From: Aquabacter cavernae
GTDB lineage: Bacteria; Pseudomonadota; Alphaproteobacteria; Rhizobiales; Xanthobacteraceae
Assembly: GCF_003993795.1 (NCBI RefSeq)
Contig: NZ_RWKV01000008.1
Location: forward strand, 372,001-436,000
Direction of reading: 5' to 3'
Length of the DNA stretch: 64,000 nt
The position numbers and the translations under genes were made by a program. A model generated the notes under the pieces. The model was not told the DNA's origin. It searched no databases and saw nothing but the letters and a program-made list of their open reading frames with translations. Positions 39,479 to 48,273 of the stretch are shown in pieces. The first letter of the stretch is position 1, and every line of letters starts with the position of its first letter.

Positions 39479-42400
39479 ATGTTCTCCGATCTCTGCATTC
39501 GCCGACCGGTGATGACATGCCTGATGATGCTGTCGCTGGTGGTGGCGGGCCTGTTCGCCTATCGCCTGCTGCCGGTGGCGGCGCTGCCCCGGGTGGATTT
39601 CCCCACCATCAACATCAGCGCCACTCTGCCGGGCGCGAGCCCGGAGACCATGGCCTCGGCGGTGGCGACGGTCATCGAGCGCCAATTAGCGACTATTTCG
39701 GGCATTTCCTCGCTCACCTCGTCCAGTACCCAGGGCTCCACCTCCATCACGGTGCAGTTCGACCTCTCCCGCAATATCGATGACGCGGCGCTGGACGTTC
39801 AGTCGGCTCTTTCAGTGGCGCAACGGCAATTGCCGGATGAGATGACCACGCCGCCAAGCTTCCGTAAGGTCAATCCTGCGGACGCTCCGGTGATCCTGCT
39901 GGCGGTCTCCTCGGATACGCTGCCGCTGTCCTCCGTCAACGAATATGCCGATACCATCATCGGCCAGCAGATCTCCCAGCTTCCCGGCGTCGCGCAGGTG
40001 CAGATCTACGGCACGCAGAAATATGCGGTGCGCATCCGGGTGGACCCGGCCGCCGCGGGCGTGCGCAACATTTCCGCCAGCGACATCCAGGGCGCGGTGC
40101 AGGCGGCGGCTTCCAACACGCCCATCGGCCAGCTCTCCGGCCCGCGCCAGAACCTCACCATCGACATGGGCACCGCCAAGGCGAGCGCGGAGCCGTTCCG
40201 CCGCATCGTCGTCGCCTGGCGCAACGGCGCGCCGGTGCGGCTCGACGAGATCGCCCGCATCACCGATGGGGTGGAGAATGAGCGGGTCGCGAGCTGGTTC
40301 AACGACAACCGCGCCATCGTGCTCGCCGTGGTCCGCCAGCCGGAAGCCAATACGGTGGCCGTGGTGGACGAGGTGCGCGGCCATCTCGACCAGTATCGCG
40401 CCCAGCTTCCCCCCTCCATCAGCATCGAGGTTCTGAACGACCGCTCGCGCTCCATCCGCGACGCGGTGGCGGACGTGCAGAAGACGCTGCTGGAAGCGGT
40501 GGTGCTGGTGGTGCTGGTGATCTTCCTGTTCCTGCGCAATGTGCGGGCGACGATCATCCCATCGCTGGCCTTGCCCCTGTCCATCGTCGCCACCTTCGCG
40601 GCCATGTGGGTGCTGGATTTCTCCATCAACAACATGACGCTGCTGGCCCTTACGCTGTGCGTGGGCTTCGTGGTGGACGACGCCATCGTGGTGCTGGAGA
40701 ACATCTATCGCCACATCGAGAACGGCGAACGTCCCTTCAAGGCCGCCATATTGGGCGCGCGGGAGATCAGCTTCACCATCATCTCCATGACGCTGTCCCT
40801 GGTGGCGGTGTTCATTCCGGTGCTGTTCATGGGCGGCGTCGTGGGACGGGTGTTCCGCGAGTTCGCCGTCACCATCTCGGTGGCCATCCTGGTCTCGGGC
40901 TTCGTGTCCCTGACGCTCACGCCCATGCTGTGCGCGCGGCTCCTGAAGCCCGTGGACCATTCCAAGCGGCCCAACGCCTTCTTCCGCGCCAGCGAGCGCG
41001 TGTTCGATGCGTGGCTCGCGGGCTACCGCGTCAGCCTCGACTTCGTCCTGCGCCACCGTCCCTACATGCTGGTGGTCACCTTCGCGACCATGGGGCTGGC
41101 CGCCTATCTCTATGTGATCGTGCCGAAGGGCTTCTTCCCCACCGAGGATACCGGCTTCATCACCGGCACCGTGGAAGGCGCCACCGATATTTCGTTCGAC
41201 GCCATGGTGGAACGGCAGAAGGCGGTGGCGGACGCGGTGCGGGGCGATCCCAACGTCGCCTATCTGGTTTCCACCGCCGGGGCCACGGGCGTCAGCCGCA
41301 CGGCCAATAGCGGGCGCATGTTCATCGCGCTCAAGCCCCAGTCCGAGGGGCGCCCCAGCGCGTTCAACATCATCCAGGACCTGCGCAAGCGGGTCGCGGT
41401 GGTTCCGGGTGTGAAGGTGTTCTTCCAGCCGGTGCAGAACATCAATATCGGCGGCGTCGCCTCCAAGAGTCAGTTCCAGTACACGCTGCAAAGCTCGGAT
41501 TCCGAGGCCCTCTATCCCGCCGCCTCCGCCATGGAGGACCGTCTTGCCGCCTTGCCGCAATTGCGGGACGTGACCTCGGACCTGCAGATCACCAATCCGC
41601 AGCTCACCATCAATCTGGAGAAGGACAAGGCGGCGGCCCTGGGCATCACCGAGGAGCAGTTGCGCAATGCCCTCTACACCCAGTTCGGCACCCGCCAGAT
41701 CGCCACCCTCTACACGCCCACCAACCAATATGCGGTGATCGTGGAGGCGCAGCCGCGCTTCCAGCAGGATGCCACCGACCTCGGCCGCGTCTATCTGCGC
41801 ACCTCCAGCGGGGCCGTGGTGCCGCTGGAGACGGTGGCGGACATCACCCGCTCCGTGGGGCCGCTGCAGATCGCCCACCAGCAGCAGCAGCCGGCGGTGA
41901 CCATCTCGTTCAACCTGGCGCCCGGCGTGTCGCTGGGGCAGGCGGTTGACGCCATCGGCGTGGCGGAGCGGGAGGCGGGCCTTCCGGCCTCGGTCAATAC
42001 GGGCTTCCAGGGCACCGCGCAGGTGTTCCAGGATTCCCTCTCCAACCAGCCGCTCCTGATCCTGGCGGCGGTGGTGGTCATCTATATCGTGCTGGGCATT
42101 CTCTATGAGAGCTTCGTTCACCCGCTGACCATCCTGTCCGGCCTGCCGTCCGCGGGCATCGGCGCACTGCTGACGCTCATGGTCTTCGACATGGAGCTGT
42201 CGGTGATCGCCCTCATCGGCATCATCATGCTGGTGGGGATCGTGAAGAAGAACGCGATCATGATGATCGACTTCGCGCTGGAGCGAAGACGCGAGGGGGC
42301 GGATGCGCAGGATGCCATCCGCGAAGCCTGCCTGCTGCGGTTCCGCCCGATCATGATGACCACGCTCGCCGCCATCTTCGGCGTCCTGCCCATCGCGCTC

Positions 42401-42595
42401 GGCGGCGGGGCAGGGGCGGAGCTGCGCCAGCCTTTGGGCATCGCGGTGGTGGGCGGCCTGCTCGTGTCGCAGGTGCTGACCCTCTACATCACGCCCGTGG
42501 TCTATCTCTATCTGGACCGCTTTGACCGCATGGTCACCAAGGCCGTGAGCGGCGAATCCTCCGGCGCCGGCAGTGCTCCCCATCCCGCCGAATAG
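39479..42595 (+). CDS. RND efflux permease (MdtB/MdtC-like)
   Basis: A 1038-residue HAE1 transporter. Visible motifs are IRRPVMTCLMMLSLVVAG, LPRVDFPTINISATLPGASP, LTLCVGFVVDDAIVVLENIY (paired Asp of the proton relay), SLVAVFIPVLFMGGVVGRVF, VPKGFFPTEDTGFITG and IGIIMLVGIVKKNAIMMIDF. It resembles the MdtBC subfamily, which exports bile salts, novobiocin and other drugs in E. coli, but here one permease serves. The outer-membrane channel is not encoded nearby. A terminator follows at 42636. Confidence 0.93.
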   Translation: MFSDLCIRRPVMTCLMMLSLVVAGLFAYRLLPVAALPRVDFPTINISATLPGASPETMASAVATVIERQLATISGISSLTSSSTQGSTSITVQFDLSRNIDDAALDVQSALSVAQRQLPDEMTTPPSFRKVNPADAPVILLAVSSDTLPLSSVNEYADTIIGQQISQLPGVAQVQIYGTQKYAVRIRVDPAAAGVRNISASDIQGAVQAAASNTPIGQLSGPRQNLTIDMGTAKASAEPFRRIVVAWRNGAPVRLDEIARITDGVENERVASWFNDNRAIVLAVVRQPEANTVAVVDEVRGHLDQYRAQLPPSISIEVLNDRSRSIRDAVADVQKTLLEAVVLVVLVIFLFLRNVRATIIPSLALPLSIVATFAAMWVLDFSINNMTLLALTLCVGFVVDDAIVVLENIYRHIENGERPFKAAILGAREISFTIISMTLSLVAVFIPVLFMGGVVGRVFREFAVTISVAILVSGFVSLTLTPMLCARLLKPVDHSKRPNAFFRASERVFDAWLAGYRVSLDFVLRHRPYMLVVTFATMGLAAYLYVIVPKGFFPTEDTGFITGTVEGATDISFDAMVERQKAVADAVRGDPNVAYLVSTAGATGVSRTANSGRMFIALKPQSEGRPSAFNIIQDLRKRVAVVPGVKVFFQPVQNINIGGVASKSQFQYTLQSSDSEALYPAASAMEDRLAALPQLRDVTSDLQITNPQLTINLEKDKAAALGITEEQLRNALYTQFGTRQIATLYTPTNQYAVIVEAQPRFQQDATDLGRVYLRTSSGAVVPLETVADITRSVGPLQIAHQQQQPAVTISFNLAPGVSLGQAVDAIGVAEREAGLPASVNTGFQGTAQVFQDSLSNQPLLILAAVVVIYIVLGILYESFVHPLTILSGLPSAGIGALLTLMVFDMELSVIALIGIIMLVGIVKKNAIMMIDFALERRREGADAQDAIREACLLRFRPIMMTTLAAIFGVLPIALGGGAGAELRQPLGIAVVGGLLVSQVLTLYITPVVYLYLDRFDRMVTKAVSGESSGAGSAPHPAE

Positions 42596-42635
42596 CGGGC
42601 GCCGGCGTTCATTTCATTTTGATGTCTGATCAGAG

Positions 42636-42673
42636 ACGGGCGGGTGCGGGCAGCGCATCCGCCCGTTTCCTTT
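42636..42673 (+). terminator. Terminator after the MdtA/MdtB-like pair
   Basis: ACGGGCGG (42636-42643) pairs with CCGCCCGT (42659-42666), with an inner TGCG/CGCA stem, followed by TTCCTTT. It lies about 40 bases after the permease stop. Confidence 0.7.
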
Positions 42674-42763
42674 ACGTCTGCGCATGGATCTGCCCCAGCG
42701 CCATGCGTTGATTTTCGCATTCCAGTGTATTAGGGGACGTTGAGCATCATTCTGATAAATATT

Positions 42764-42783
42764 GAGCTATTCCAAAGTAGCTC
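42764..42783. promoter_or_regulatory. Inverted repeat upstream of hemP
   Basis: GAGCTA-N8-TAGCTC is a perfect 6-bp inverted repeat in an AT-rich stretch 51 bases before hemP. Iron regulators (Irr, RirA, Fur) often control hemP, but this repeat does not clearly match their known boxes. The role is inferred only from position. Confidence 0.35.
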
Positions 42784-42834
42784 GAAAGCTTCGCCGCCGT
42801 AGTTTTGGACGCATTTTAATTTGGAGTCATTCAA

Positions 42835-43023
42835 ATGACGAAGCATGAGCACAAGTCGGCTGCATGGTCGTCGCGGGGGAAGGCCCGGTCGGTCTTCATG
42901 GTGGAAGAGCAGTTGGACAGCCGGGACCTGTTTTCCTCGTCGAAGGTGATCACCATCGCCCATGGGGGGCAGGTCTATCAGTTGCGCCTGACGTCGCAGG
43001 ATAAGCTCATCCTCACCAAATAG
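42835..43023 (+). CDS. hemP: Hemin uptake protein HemP
   Basis: A 62-residue protein whose C-terminal half, DLFSSSKVITIAHGGQVYQL RLTSQDKLILTK, matches the HemP domain. HemP proteins are small factors tied to heme acquisition; in Bradyrhizobium and Burkholderia relatives HemP/HmuP acts with Irr or Fur as an activator of the heme receptor operon. No receptor, HmuTUV or HmuS gene is adjacent, so here it stands alone. The start follows TTGGAG with 8-base spacing. The upstream DNA is AT-rich. Confidence 0.9.
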   Translation: MTKHEHKSAAWSSRGKARSVFMVEEQLDSRDLFSSSKVITIAHGGQVYQLRLTSQDKLILTK

Positions 43024-43220
43024 GCCGGTCGCCGCTCCGGGGGAGGGCAGCGGTTACGGTGTCGTGCGGCCGAGACAGAACGCGCCATCATTCCGCCCAC
43101 CTCGCTGGGCACTTGGGCGCGATCGGGAACAGGCCGCGCGTTTCGGTCCAGGGCATCTTTTCGCACCGGACGTTTCTGCTATGGTCCCGCGCCCTGAACC
43201 GACCGGACCCGAATTTACGA

Positions 43221-44957
43221 ATGGCCCTCTCCGAGCCCGCCGGTAGCGCACGCACGGCCTCCCGATCGTCGCTGCTGGACTTCGCCGCGCGCGGCCTGGA
43301 TTTCGCCAGCGCCACGCATCGCCGCGCGAGCCTCCTGCTTGTGCTGGTGGCGCTCTTCGCCTTTCTGCCCGGTTTCGGCTCCATCTCCCCCATCGACCGT
43401 GACGAGGCCCGCTTCTCCCAGGCCACCAAGCAGATGCTGGAGAGCGGGAATTTCGTCGATATCCGGTACAAGGAGACCGCGCGGCACAAGAAGCCGGTGG
43501 GCATCTACTGGCTCCAGGCGGCAAGCGTCGCCACGGCCGAGGCCCTGGTCGGACCCTCCGCCCGCACAACCATCGCCTTCTACCGCATCCCCTCGCTCCT
43601 GGCGGCCATCGGCGCGGTGCTGCTCACCTATTGGACCGCGCTCGGCTTCGTGACACGGCGGGGCGCCTTCCTCGCCGGGTTGATGATGGCGAGTTGCGTG
43701 CTGCTGGGCGTGGAGGCGCGCCTCGCCAAGACCGACGCCGTCCTGCTCTTCACGACACTCGCCTCCATGGGCGCCCTGGCGCGGGCCTATCTGCGCCCCG
43801 CGCCCGCCAAGGCGGATCTCGGCCTTGCCGCCCTCTTCTGGACCGCCATGGCGGCGGGCATTCTCGTGAAGGGTCCGCTTGCGCCCATGTTCGTGGGCCT
43901 GCCCATCCTGGTGCTTGCCATCGCGGATCGCTCTGCGCGCTTCATGCGCCCTCTCATGCCGCTTCCGGGCCTGCTCTGGTGCCTGCTGCTCTGCCTGCCC
44001 TGGTTCATCGCCATCTATTTTGTCACCGGCGGCGCCTTTTACGAACATGCCGTGGGCGTGGACATGCTGGGCAAGGTGGCGGAGGGCGCGGAGGGCCATT
44101 GGGGGCCGCCGGGAACCTATCTGCTCGCCGTATGGGGCACGTTCTGGCCGTCCGTGGTTCTGGTGGCCATGGCAGTGCCGTTCGCCTGGAAGAACCGGCG
44201 CGAAAGGCCGGTCCGGCTGCTTCTGGCCCTTATTGTGCCGTGCTGGCTGGTGTTCGAGATCGCGGCCACCAAGCTGCCGCACTATGTGCTGCCGCTCTAC
44301 CCGGCCCTCGCCATCCTCACCGCGCTGGCGGTGGAGCGGGGCGCGGTGGATGCGGTGGGCAAGCGCCTGGGCGACCTTCGGGGCCTTTGGGGCATCCTCG
44401 GTTCCATCCTCGTTGTGGTGCTGGGCGGCGCCTTCATCTGGCTGAAGGGCGACTGGGCCTATGGCGTGGCCGCCGTGCCCTTCCTGGCCCTGTCCATCTA
44501 TGTGCTGTTCCGGGCATCCTTCGGCTTCCGCCCGGCGGGCGCGGCCGCGGCCTTCACCACCGCCGCCTGCGGCGCGCTGCTGCTCTATGTGGGAGTCTAC
44601 CAGTTCCTTCTCCCGCACATGCGGGCGGTCTGGATTTCCGAGCGCCTGGCGGAAGTGGCCCGCGAGAGCGGGTGCCCGGCCTCGTCCATCGCCACCGTTC
44701 CCTATCAGGAGCCGAGCCTTGCCTTCCTGGTGGGCACGGACCTGCGCTTCACGGACCCCGTCCAGGCGGCGGACCTGTTGAAGCAGGGCGGGTGCACCAT
44801 GGCCTTCGTGGGCTCCAACATGGTGCCCCTGTTCGAGCAGCGCGCGCGGGAGATCGGCCTGCGCTATAAGGCGGCGTCGAGCATATCGGGCTTTACCTAT
44901 AATGGTGGACGCAACGTGGTGATCACCGTCTTCCGGCCCCTGGAGGGTAATCCGTGA
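43221..44957 (+). CDS. ArnT/PMT-family integral membrane glycosyltransferase
   Basis: A 578-residue protein with about 12 membrane segments and the GT83 pattern: the first loop PIDRDEARFSQATKQMLESG (D-E-x-R-Y-like acidic motif), YKETARHKKPVGIYWLQAAS, GVEARLAKTDAVLLFTTLAS and a long periplasmic C-terminal domain. ArnT-type enzymes move a sugar from a polyprenyl phosphate donor to lipid A or LPS core. The next three genes can supply the donor, so this is probably the transferase of that module. The start 43221 was preferred over 43059 because the first membrane segment follows normally. Confidence 0.9.
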   Translation: MALSEPAGSARTASRSSLLDFAARGLDFASATHRRASLLLVLVALFAFLPGFGSISPIDRDEARFSQATKQMLESGNFVDIRYKETARHKKPVGIYWLQAASVATAEALVGPSARTTIAFYRIPSLLAAIGAVLLTYWTALGFVTRRGAFLAGLMMASCVLLGVEARLAKTDAVLLFTTLASMGALARAYLRPAPAKADLGLAALFWTAMAAGILVKGPLAPMFVGLPILVLAIADRSARFMRPLMPLPGLLWCLLLCLPWFIAIYFVTGGAFYEHAVGVDMLGKVAEGAEGHWGPPGTYLLAVWGTFWPSVVLVAMAVPFAWKNRRERPVRLLLALIVPCWLVFEIAATKLPHYVLPLYPALAILTALAVERGAVDAVGKRLGDLRGLWGILGSILVVVLGGAFIWLKGDWAYGVAAVPFLALSIYVLFRASFGFRPAGAAAAFTTAACGALLLYVGVYQFLLPHMRAVWISERLAEVARESGCPASSIATVPYQEPSLAFLVGTDLRFTDPVQAADLLKQGGCTMAFVGSNMVPLFEQRAREIGLRYKAASSISGFTYNGGRNVVITVFRPLEGNP

Positions 44958-45829
44958 CCAGCAGGGCCGCTGCTCTGGGTGCCGGGCTGGCTGCGGCCGT
45001 GAGCGGGCTTGTGGCCGCGTGGCGCTATCTGTGGCGCCGCCCGGTGCGCTTTCCGCGCCCGCGTATCGGCACGGCGGGCCTCGTGGAACTCGTCGCCCTT
45101 GCCATCCTGGTGGCGAGCCTCGTCGCGGCCTCCATGATCCTCATCGATCCGCTGGTGCCGGGCCTGCGCGGCAACCTGCCGCTGGAAGTGGTCCGCTTCT
45201 TCGAGCGCATCACCGAACTGGGTCTGGGCGGCGTTGTGCTTTGGCCCATCGGCCTGTGCCTGCTCGTCCTGTTCGGCCTGATGCCGCGCCTCGACGCCAT
45301 GGGGCGGCGCATCGCGGCGGCGGCGGCGGCGCGGGTAGGTTTCCTGTTCATCTCCATCGCCGGGTCGGGGCTGGTGGTGCTGGTGCTGAAATATATCCTC
45401 GGCCGGGCGCGCCCCCATGTGGCGCTGCATCTGGCGGGGGCGAATCCCCAGCTCACCTTCGACTGGCTGGCCCTGAAGTCGAGCTTCGCCAGCTTCCCCT
45501 CCGGTCATAGTGCCGTGGTGTTCTCCACCGCGGTGGCGTTCTCGGCCCTGTTTCCGCGCGCCCGTGTGCCTCTGGTGCTGCTCGCGGTGCTGGTGGGATC
45601 GTCCCGCGTGGTGCTCGGTTCCCACTATCCCAGCGACGTTCTGGCGGGCGCGGCGGTGGCGACGGTATTCGTTCTGCTCATGGTCAAGGCGTTCGCTGCG
45701 CGCCGCATCGTCTTCTCTGTTGCGTCCGACGGCGCTATTTCACCCATGCTCGGGCCGTCCCCGCGGCGGCTCGCGCGGCTTCTCGCGCCGGCCGCGGCGC
45801 GGCCCGCCCTCGAAGAGGCCAGATCTTGA
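44954..45829 (+). CDS. PAP2-family membrane phosphatase
   Basis: A 291-residue protein with about six membrane segments and the complete PAP2 triad: KYILGRARPH, FPSGHSAVVFS and SRVVLGSHYPSDVLAG. Family members remove phosphate from undecaprenyl pyrophosphate, phosphatidylglycerol phosphate or lipid A (LpxE/LpxF). Its GTG overlaps the ArnT stop (GTGA). Dephosphorylation of lipid A before sugar addition, or recycling of the released polyprenyl phosphate, would fit the module. Confidence 0.9.
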   Translation: MTSRAAALGAGLAAAVSGLVAAWRYLWRRPVRFPRPRIGTAGLVELVALAILVASLVAASMILIDPLVPGLRGNLPLEVVRFFERITELGLGGVVLWPIGLCLLVLFGLMPRLDAMGRRIAAAAAARVGFLFISIAGSGLVVLVLKYILGRARPHVALHLAGANPQLTFDWLALKSSFASFPSGHSAVVFSTAVAFSALFPRARVPLVLLAVLVGSSRVVLGSHYPSDVLAGAAVATVFVLLMVKAFAARRIVFSVASDGAISPMLGPSPRRLARLLAPAAARPALEEARS

Positions 45830-46584
45830 CCCTATCCGTTTCCGGCGCGCCCGCTCCCGCGCGCCTGTCCGTGATCATCGCGGTCCGCGATGAGGTGGAC
45901 AATATTCTTCCCCTCGTGTCCGAGCTGGACGCGGCGCTGCTGCCGCTCGGCTACGAGCTGATCTTCGTGGATGACGGCTCCACCGACGGCACGGGCGCGC
46001 GCCTCGTGGAGGCCGCCCAGGGCCGCCCCCATATGCGCGTGCTGACCCATGAGCGGTCCTGCGGCAAGTCGGCGGGCGTCGCCTCCGGCGCCTGGTTCGC
46101 GCAGGGCGACATGCTGCTGCTGCTGGACGGCGACGGACAGAACAACCCGGCCTACCTGCCGGAAATGGTGCGCCTGCTGGACAAAGCCGGCCCCGGCGCC
46201 GGCATGGTGCAGGGCGAGCGGCAGGGCCGGCAGGACACGCTGTTCAAGAAGGTGCAGTCGCGCTCCGCCAATTATGTGCGCCGGGCCTTGCTGCGGGACG
46301 GCACCAAGGATACGGGCTGCGGGCTGAAGGTGGTGCGCCGGGATATCTATCTGCGCCTGCCCCATTTCGAGGCCCTGCACCGCTTCACCCCCGCCCTCGT
46401 GGCGCGGGAGGGGTATGAGGTGCTCACCTATCCCGTGGTGGACCGGGCGCGCTGGCACGGCGTGTCCAAATACGGCTTCTGGAACCGCCTCTGGGTGGGG
46501 ATCGGCGACATGCTGGGCGTGTGGTGGCTCCTGCGCCGGCGCAACGTGCAAAAGGTCGTGAAGGTTTATCCGGATGCTCATTGA
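45826..46584 (+). CDS. GT2 glycosyltransferase (polyprenyl-phosphate sugar synthase type)
   Basis: A 252-residue soluble GT-A enzyme: LSVIIAVRDEVDNILPLVSE, FVDDGSTDGTGARL, LLLLDGDGQNNPAYLPEMVR (DxD-like DGDGQ), KDTGCGLKVVRRDIY and HRFTPALVAREGYEV. It is of the ArnC/DPM type that loads a sugar onto polyprenyl phosphate, but lacks the two C-terminal membrane helices of ArnC. It starts with TTG overlapping the PAP2 stop; GAGG precedes it. It overlaps the LAB_N gene by 11 bases. Confidence 0.9.
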   Translation: MTLSVSGAPAPARLSVIIAVRDEVDNILPLVSELDAALLPLGYELIFVDDGSTDGTGARLVEAAQGRPHMRVLTHERSCGKSAGVASGAWFAQGDMLLLLDGDGQNNPAYLPEMVRLLDKAGPGAGMVQGERQGRQDTLFKKVQSRSANYVRRALLRDGTKDTGCGLKVVRRDIYLRLPHFEALHRFTPALVAREGYEVLTYPVVDRARWHGVSKYGFWNRLWVGIGDMLGVWWLLRRRNVQKVVKVYPDAH

Positions 46585-46909
46585 TCTCGCGAACACTGTC
46601 GGCGACTACCTGCACGACGTCTTCGTCACCCAGATCGACGGCTGGGTGATCCTGGGCTTCGTGGCCCAGTTCATGTTCACCATGCGCTTCGTGGTGCAGT
46701 GGCTCGCCAGCGAGCGGGCAGGGCGCAGCGTCATCCCGTTCGCCTTCTGGACCTTCTCGCTGGGCGGCGGCACGCTGCTGCTGGTCTATGCCGTCTATCG
46801 CCGCGACCCCGTCTTCATCGCGGGACAGGCGCTGTCCACCTTCATCTATATCCGCAACCTGCAATTCGCCCTGCGCGAGCGGCGCCAGAACAGGGCGGCG
46901 GCGGGCTGA
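46574..46909 (+). CDS. LAB_N-domain (lipid A biosynthesis N-terminal-like) small membrane protein
   Basis: A 111-residue protein with three membrane segments and the LAB_N signature: LGFVAQFMFTMRFVVQWLAS, ERAGRSVIPFAFWTFSLGGG, and QALSTFIYIRNLQFALRERR. These small proteins occur beside GT2 enzymes and may present or flip the lipid-linked sugar; rhizobial RgtE/RgtF-like pairs for dodecaprenyl phosphate-galacturonic acid are a possible parallel. It ends 12 bases from the end of the convergent metC-like gene. Confidence 0.88.
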   Translation: MLIDLANTVGDYLHDVFVTQIDGWVILGFVAQFMFTMRFVVQWLASERAGRSVIPFAFWTFSLGGGTLLLVYAVYRRDPVFIAGQALSTFIYIRNLQFALRERRQNRAAAG

Positions 46910-46921
46910 ACGCCCGCCTGT

Positions 46922-48109
46922 TCAGGTTGAAGCCGCCTCGTCCATGCGGACGAAAGCCTGGGCGAGGTCGGCGATGAGATCGGCGGGTGCTTCCAGGCCC
47001 ACATGGAGGCGGATGGCCGGTCCCTCCGTCTGCCAGCGTGTCGCGGTGCGATAGGCCGAGCAGTCGAACGGGATGATGAGGCTCTCGAAGCCGCCCCAAG
47101 AATAGCCCATTCCGAACAAGGCCAGCGAATCGAAGAAGATGGCGAGCGCCCGCTCCGGCACCGGCTTCAGGATGGCCGAGAACAGGCCGGACGCGCCGGT
47201 GAAGTCGCGCGTCCACAGATCGTGGCCCGCATCGCCCGCCATGGCGGGATGGATGAGGCGCGCCACCTGCGGCTGGGCCTGGAGCCAGTGGGCCACTTCA
47301 AGCCCCGACTGCCAGTGCCGCTCCAGCCGCACCGCCATGGTGCGCAGACCGCGCGCGCCGAGCGCGGCGTCATCCGGGCTCACGCAGATGCCCATGTCGC
47401 CATGGGTGCCGATGACCTGTTTCCAGGCCCGGCCCTTCGCCGCGATGGTGCCGATATTCAGGTCCGCATGGCCGGAGAGATATTTCGTGCCGGCCATGAT
47501 GGAGACGTCCACCCCGTGCTCCAGCGGGCGGAAATAGAGCGGCGTCGCCCAGGTATTGTCGATCAGCGTGGTGATGCCCCGGTCCCGCGCCACGGCGACG
47601 ATGGCGGGCACGTCCTGCACCTCCAGGCTCTGGGAGCCGGGCGATTCCATGAAGATGGCCCGCGTTTCGGGGCGAACCAGCTCCGCGATGCCGCCGCCCA
47701 CCAGCGGATCATAATAGGTGACTTCCACCCCGTAGCGGGTGAGCAGGCCATCGCAGACGCGGCGGGTGGGATTGTAGGCGCTGTCCGTCATGAGCAGGTG
47801 GTCGCCCGCCTTCAGCACCGAGAGCAGCGCCACGGAGACGGCGGACAGGCCAGAGGGGGTGAGCACGGTGCCGTCCGCGCCCTCAAGGGCCGAGATGGCC
47901 GTCTCCAGCCCCTCGCTGGTGGGATTGCCCCGCCGCCCATAGCTGTAGCGCCCGCGATGGTTCACGAGATCGTCATAGGTGGGGGAGAGCACGGTCGAGC
48001 CGCGCACCACCGGAGGATTGACGAAGCCGTCGAAACGGAACGGGTCCCGGCCCAGGCGCACCACCTCTGTTTCGGGCGCATATGCGGTTCCAGGGGCGGG
48101 CGCTTTCAT
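46922..48109 (-). CDS. metC: Cystathionine beta-lyase-like PLP enzyme
   Basis: A 395-residue member of the Cys/Met metabolism PLP family: YSYGRRGNPTSEGLETAISA, TPSGLSAVSVALLSVLKAGD, PGSQSLEVQDVPAIVAVARD, IDNTWATPLYFRPLEHGVDV and the PLP lysine in AGTKYLSGHADLNIG. It cleaves cystathionine to homocysteine, pyruvate and ammonia, a step toward methionine. Cystathionine gamma-synthase and lyase are paralogues, but the NTWATPLYFRPLEHG block suits MetC. The start at 48109 follows GGGAG. Confidence 0.88.
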   Translation of the reverse strand: MKAPAPGTAYAPETEVVRLGRDPFRFDGFVNPPVVRGSTVLSPTYDDLVNHRGRYSYGRRGNPTSEGLETAISALEGADGTVLTPSGLSAVSVALLSVLKAGDHLLMTDSAYNPTRRVCDGLLTRYGVEVTYYDPLVGGGIAELVRPETRAIFMESPGSQSLEVQDVPAIVAVARDRGITTLIDNTWATPLYFRPLEHGVDVSIMAGTKYLSGHADLNIGTIAAKGRAWKQVIGTHGDMGICVSPDDAALGARGLRTMAVRLERHWQSGLEVAHWLQAQPQVARLIHPAMAGDAGHDLWTRDFTGASGLFSAILKPVPERALAIFFDSLALFGMGYSWGGFESLIIPFDCSAYRTATRWQTEGPAIRLHVGLEAPADLIADLAQAFVRMDEAAST

Positions 48110-48273
48110 CACGAACTCCCAAATGGACAAAGATAGGATGTTGAACGCGCGGACGAACTATTGACCGTCCGCCCGCAACCGAATGAGATACATGCATACG
48201 ACGTCCCGGACGACGACGTCGACCCGCGGCGCGGGCGGAGATCGTCAGGGCTGGCTTGGGAGCGCAAAAAGCT

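Noticed and set aside
39812-42583. A 923-codon reverse-strand frame opposite the MdtB-like permease
   Set aside because: It is His/Arg/Gly/Asp-rich shadow sequence typical of antisense frames in GC-rich genes, and the + strand encodes an unmistakable RND permease.
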